Shown here: piece after piece, positions 30,520 through 32,366 of the stretch
Numbering within the stretch: position 1 is the stretch's first letter
How the letters are laid out: every line of letters begins with the position of its first letter
DNA from: Chara braunii
Lineage: Eukaryota; Streptophyta; Charophyceae; Charales; Characeae
Assembly (NCBI GenBank): GCA_003427395.1
Contig: BFEA01000069.1
Coordinates: 648,756 to 681,121, forward strand
Length of the DNA: 32,366 nt
Reading direction: 5' to 3'
Made by a program: the position numbers and the translations under genes
Notes under the pieces: generated by a model
What the model was told of the DNA's origin: nothing
The model's database searches: none
What the model saw: only the letters and a program-made list of their open reading frames with translations

Positions 30520-30598
<79 letters not shown>
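30520..30598. repeat. A27 followed directly by T52
   Basis: A run 30520-30546, T run 30547-30598. The A run is the LINE tail. The T run may be the reversed tail of a second retroelement inserted at the LINE tail, or an assembly fold-back. Confidence 0.8.
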
Positions 30599-30600
<2 letters not shown>

Positions 30601-30663
30601 TGGATACAAAGCGTTCGTCGCCGGGAGGTTCTATGACTTGTCCCAACGTTTTTACGTCTTTAT

Positions 30664-30750
30664 GGACGTGATTGCGGTCAGATACCTCCAGCAACGGCCG
30701 TAAATGCGGTCAGATGCATATAACAGAGAGATCGTGTGAGTAAGCCCTGA
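30664..30750 (+). repeat. Dispersed repeat family R1, copy 2
   Basis: GGACGTGATTGCGGTCAGATAC, an internal repeat GTAAATGCGGTCAGATGCAT, and the end GTGTGAGTAAGCCC. Here R1 runs straight into the GGGCACTGGGCCCGTATAATAAAAG ending (30769-30793), so the two may be parts of one element. Confidence 0.75.
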
Positions 30751-30768
30751 TATTATGTACATTGCCTC

Positions 30769-30793
30769 GGGCACTGGGCCCGTATAATAAAAG
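30769..30793 (+). repeat. Shared element 3' ending, copy 2
   Basis: GGGCACTGGGCCCGT, then ATAATAAAAG. Compare 16069-16084 and, on the minus strand, 20834-20850. Confidence 0.65.
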
Positions 30794-30849
30794 TGTGTAA
30801 ATTCAAAAAGATAAAGGAAACACAGTGGAAGTTCATCACAAACGAGCGA

Positions 30850-30906
30850 ATTTTTTTTTTTTTTTTTTTTTTCTTGCCCCAACCAAACAGGCTGCGAACT
30901 CCCTCC

Positions 30907-31000
<94 letters not shown>
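30850..31000. repeat. Poly-T, (TC)n, (AC)n, (GC)n tracts
   Basis: Poly-T at 30850-30872, (TC)n at 30905-30959, (AC)n at 30960-30987, (GC)n at 30988-31000. The long frames across them are artefacts. Confidence 0.95.
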
Positions 31001-31002
<2 letters not shown>

Positions 31003-31090
31003 GACGTGCACACACACATTCTCTCGCGCACACACACACAAACACGCCCATTCAGGTGATACTCGCACTAGGACTTTGTCCGGAAAGCTC

Positions 31091-31180
31091 TGGACGTGAT
31101 TGCTGTCAAATTCATCCAGGTCTGGCCGTAATTGCAGTCAGATGCATTCTGGACAGTCCCCAGTGTGAGTATGCCCTCGC
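31091..31180 (+). repeat. Dispersed repeat family R1, copy 3
   Basis: TGGACGTGATTGCTGTCAAAT, an internal repeat GTAATTGCAGTCAGATGCAT, and the end GTGTGAGTATGCCC. It lies between two microsatellites and about 280 bp upstream of the protease start codon. Confidence 0.75.
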
Positions 31181-31187
31181 TCACTTA

Positions 31188-31188
<1 letters not shown>

Positions 31189-31255
<67 letters not shown>

Positions 31256-31256
31256 N

Positions 31257-31300
<44 letters not shown>
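31189..31300. repeat. (CT)n microsatellite upstream of the protease gene
   Basis: About 55 CT units with one N at 31256. It lies about 165-275 bp before the ATG. It is followed by TTGCTTACAACAAAAAACAG, which could be the end of a 5' UTR intron. Confidence 0.95.
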
Positions 31301-31303
<3 letters not shown>

Positions 31304-31463
31304 GTTTACTTGCTTACAACAAAAAACAGAAAAAGTACTAGGTTCCGTCATTCTGTCACGACCAGCAGAATCAGCAGGCCAGGCCGACAATGCAAGTGGC
31401 GATCTGGAGACAGCAGCAGGCAGCATGCAGGGCTACCCTCAGCCGACTCGGAGGCAATAGGCC

Positions 31464-31965
31464 ATGGCCACTTGTCGGACATTCATGGCCATGGTCATTG
31501 CCATGTGGCGACCGCCGGCTGGAGGTTGTCGTCAACAGCTCCTGCTGTTCCTGCTGTTTTGTCTGCTGCCTCTCCTCCTCCTCCTCTGCGCTTTCTTTTC
31601 AAGTCTCGCCCAAACGCGGTCTTCCCCCACAAGTACTACTAGGCCGATTTGGCCGACGACTTGGCTGACATGGCCAAAATCGTTCACATTGCCCACATCG
31701 TCCCCATCTCCCAAATCGTCCACATCGTCCACATCACCCACGTCGCCCACATCGCCCACATCGCCCACATCGCCCACATCGCCCACATCGCCCACATCGC
31801 CCACATCGCCCACATCGCCGAGTCAAGTGCGGGGAAGAATGACGATCGTGAATGGTCGGCCAGTGGACGACCAGCGGTACTTCGCCTATCAAGTTGCCCT
31901 ACTCTATGACGGCGAATTAACGTGTGGAGGAAGCATCATATCACCCTCTCATGTCCTAACTGCCG
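31464..31965 (+). CDS. Trypsin-like (S1) serine protease, first coding exon, partial
   Basis: Start ATG in a strong context (GGCCATGG). Residues 1-25 are polar/basic with several Met. Residues 26-47 are a Leu-rich hydrophobic segment (signal anchor or signal peptide). Residues about 48-120 are a Ser/Thr/Pro linker ending in SPT repeats. The S1 domain starts at IVNG (I128), with YFAYQVALL, then LTCGGSIISPSHVLTA (C154 is the Cys that normally bonds to the one after the active His). The exon ends after the first base of codon 168, followed by GTAAGC. A next exon starting CN-CAC-TGC would complete the canonical TAAHC. Asp and Ser of the triad lie beyond the window. The residues before IVNG are RMT, not a basic P1. 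Upstream Mets (8, 10, 14) could also start the protein. Probably membrane-bound or secreted. Confidence 0.8.
31686..31819 (+). repeat. Coding 9-bp minisatellite (SPT repeats)
   Basis: The unit is CACATCGCC. The left part is degenerate and about eight near-identical units cover 31744-31815. In the protease frame it encodes Ser-Pro-Thr repeats, and its length is a multiple of three, so changes in copy number keep the frame. Confidence 0.9.
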
Positions 31966-32366
31966 GTAAGCTCTTCCTCCTCCTCCTCCTCCTCCTCCTC
32001 CTCCTCCTCCTCCCTTTCCTCGGTTTCCTCCTCCTCCTCCTCCTCCTCCTCCGTTTCCTCCTCCTTCTCCTCCTTTTCCTCCTTTTCCTCCTCCTGCTCC
32101 TCCTTCTCCTCCTCCTCACCGTCATTATCAAGATCAGAAACAACCAAGAGAAAGTGTTTTCATTTGCAAAAAATGAAAGAAGAAAATTGGATCCCCTCCT
32201 CCTTCTTCTTCTTCTTCTTCTTCTTTTTTTTCTTTTTTTTTTCCCCTCTCTCTTAGACTATTGAAAGAAGGAAAGGCTCTGAAAGAAATTGGATTACCTA
32301 TTCGGCTCTTCAAGGAGACGAAAGGGAGCCGAATAGTTGCGACTCTTGAGTGGGAAAAAAAGGGGA
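31966..32366 (+). other. Protease gene intron 1, incomplete
   Basis: Starts GTAAGC. Contains (CTC)n at 31975-32118 with TTC interruptions, and (TTC)n/poly-T at 32200-32242. The open frame that continues to 32264 is intron read-through of the repeats. No 3' splice site with a following HC codon pair is seen before the window ends. Confidence 0.7.

Larger units (their letters stand above)
22500..30546 (+). mobile_element. L1-like LINE (non-LTR retrotransposon), inactive copy
   Basis: The order is a pyrimidine-rich leader (about 22500-23098), ORF1 (23099-25688), ORF2 (25681-29823), a 3' UTR of about 700 bp, and a 27-base A run (30520-30546). The endonuclease-RT-zf-RVT order with no RNase H places it with plant-type L1 elements, as far as domain order can say. 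The left boundary is approximate, because I could not find a target-site duplication. The right boundary rests on the poly-A. Both proteins are interrupted by stops, so this copy cannot make its own machinery. Confidence 0.85.

Noticed and set aside
30825-31460. Open frame of 211 codons upstream of the protease
   Set aside because: Mostly Ser-Leu and Thr-His runs encoded by CT and CA microsatellites, with an N inside.
31744-31815. CRISPR-like regular repeats
   Set aside because: The 9-bp units have no spacers. It is a coding minisatellite in a eukaryotic gene.
31966-32264. Protease frame continuing past 31965
   Set aside because: It becomes poly-Leu/Phe from CTC/TTC repeats right after a GTAAGC donor, and the expected His-Cys does not follow. 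It is intron.

Overview
This is nuclear DNA of a eukaryote with a large, repeat-rich genome. The sequence shows spliceosomal donor sites, dense microsatellites, foldback elements, tRNA-like sequences and a non-LTR retrotransposon whose protein ends in the zf-RVT zinc motif common in plant L1-type LINEs. A short TTTAGGG run near the left end also fits the green lineage. A charophyte such as Chara is my best guess, but that is an inference and nothing in the window proves the species. No bacterial-style operon, rRNA gene or CRISPR array is present.

Layout. 1-270 is a four-copy tandem repeat. 1.2-5.5 kb holds AAT, CT, CA, GTC and TTC microsatellites, a diverged exon-like module present three times (each copy is an AAT tract, about 320 bp, then a GT splice donor), and two or three copies of a short foldback sequence between CT tracts. 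5.5-8.4 kb has no convincing gene, only tRNA-like fragments and palindromes. 8.46-10.94 kb is a decayed array of related modules broken up by poly-T runs. 11.1-12.8 kb contains two related non-autonomous elements with inverted ends set in TA/TATC microsatellites. 13.2-14.5 kb may hold decayed minus-strand coding sequence. 15.2-16.6 kb is a cluster of four tRNA-like sequences with dispersed repeats. 16.7-17.3 kb is minisatellite. 18,983-19,558 is an intact 191-codon open frame of unknown function. 20.2-22.1 kb carries five foldback elements of about 90-110 bp.

The largest unit is a plus-strand L1-like LINE. Its open frames span 23,099-29,823 and its poly-A tail ends at 30,546. ORF1 is a gag-like protein with a zinc-knuckle-like motif. 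ORF2 has an endonuclease, a reverse transcriptase and a zf-RVT motif. The two frames overlap by 8 bases at ATGTCTAG. The copy is dead: ORF1 has two in-frame stops and one frame change, and ORF2 has six in-frame stops but no frame change over 4.1 kb. Every stop can be explained by one C-to-T change, which suggests decay by cytosine deamination.

At the right edge, 31,464-31,965 is the first coding exon of a host gene for a trypsin-like serine protease. It has a hydrophobic N-terminal segment, a Ser-Pro-Thr stalk encoded by a 9-bp minisatellite, and the start of the protease domain. It is cut by an intron exactly before the catalytic His codon, and the rest of the gene lies outside the window. 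The most interesting items are this stalked trypsin, the foldback cluster, the triplicated exon-like module and the deamination-type decay of the LINE.
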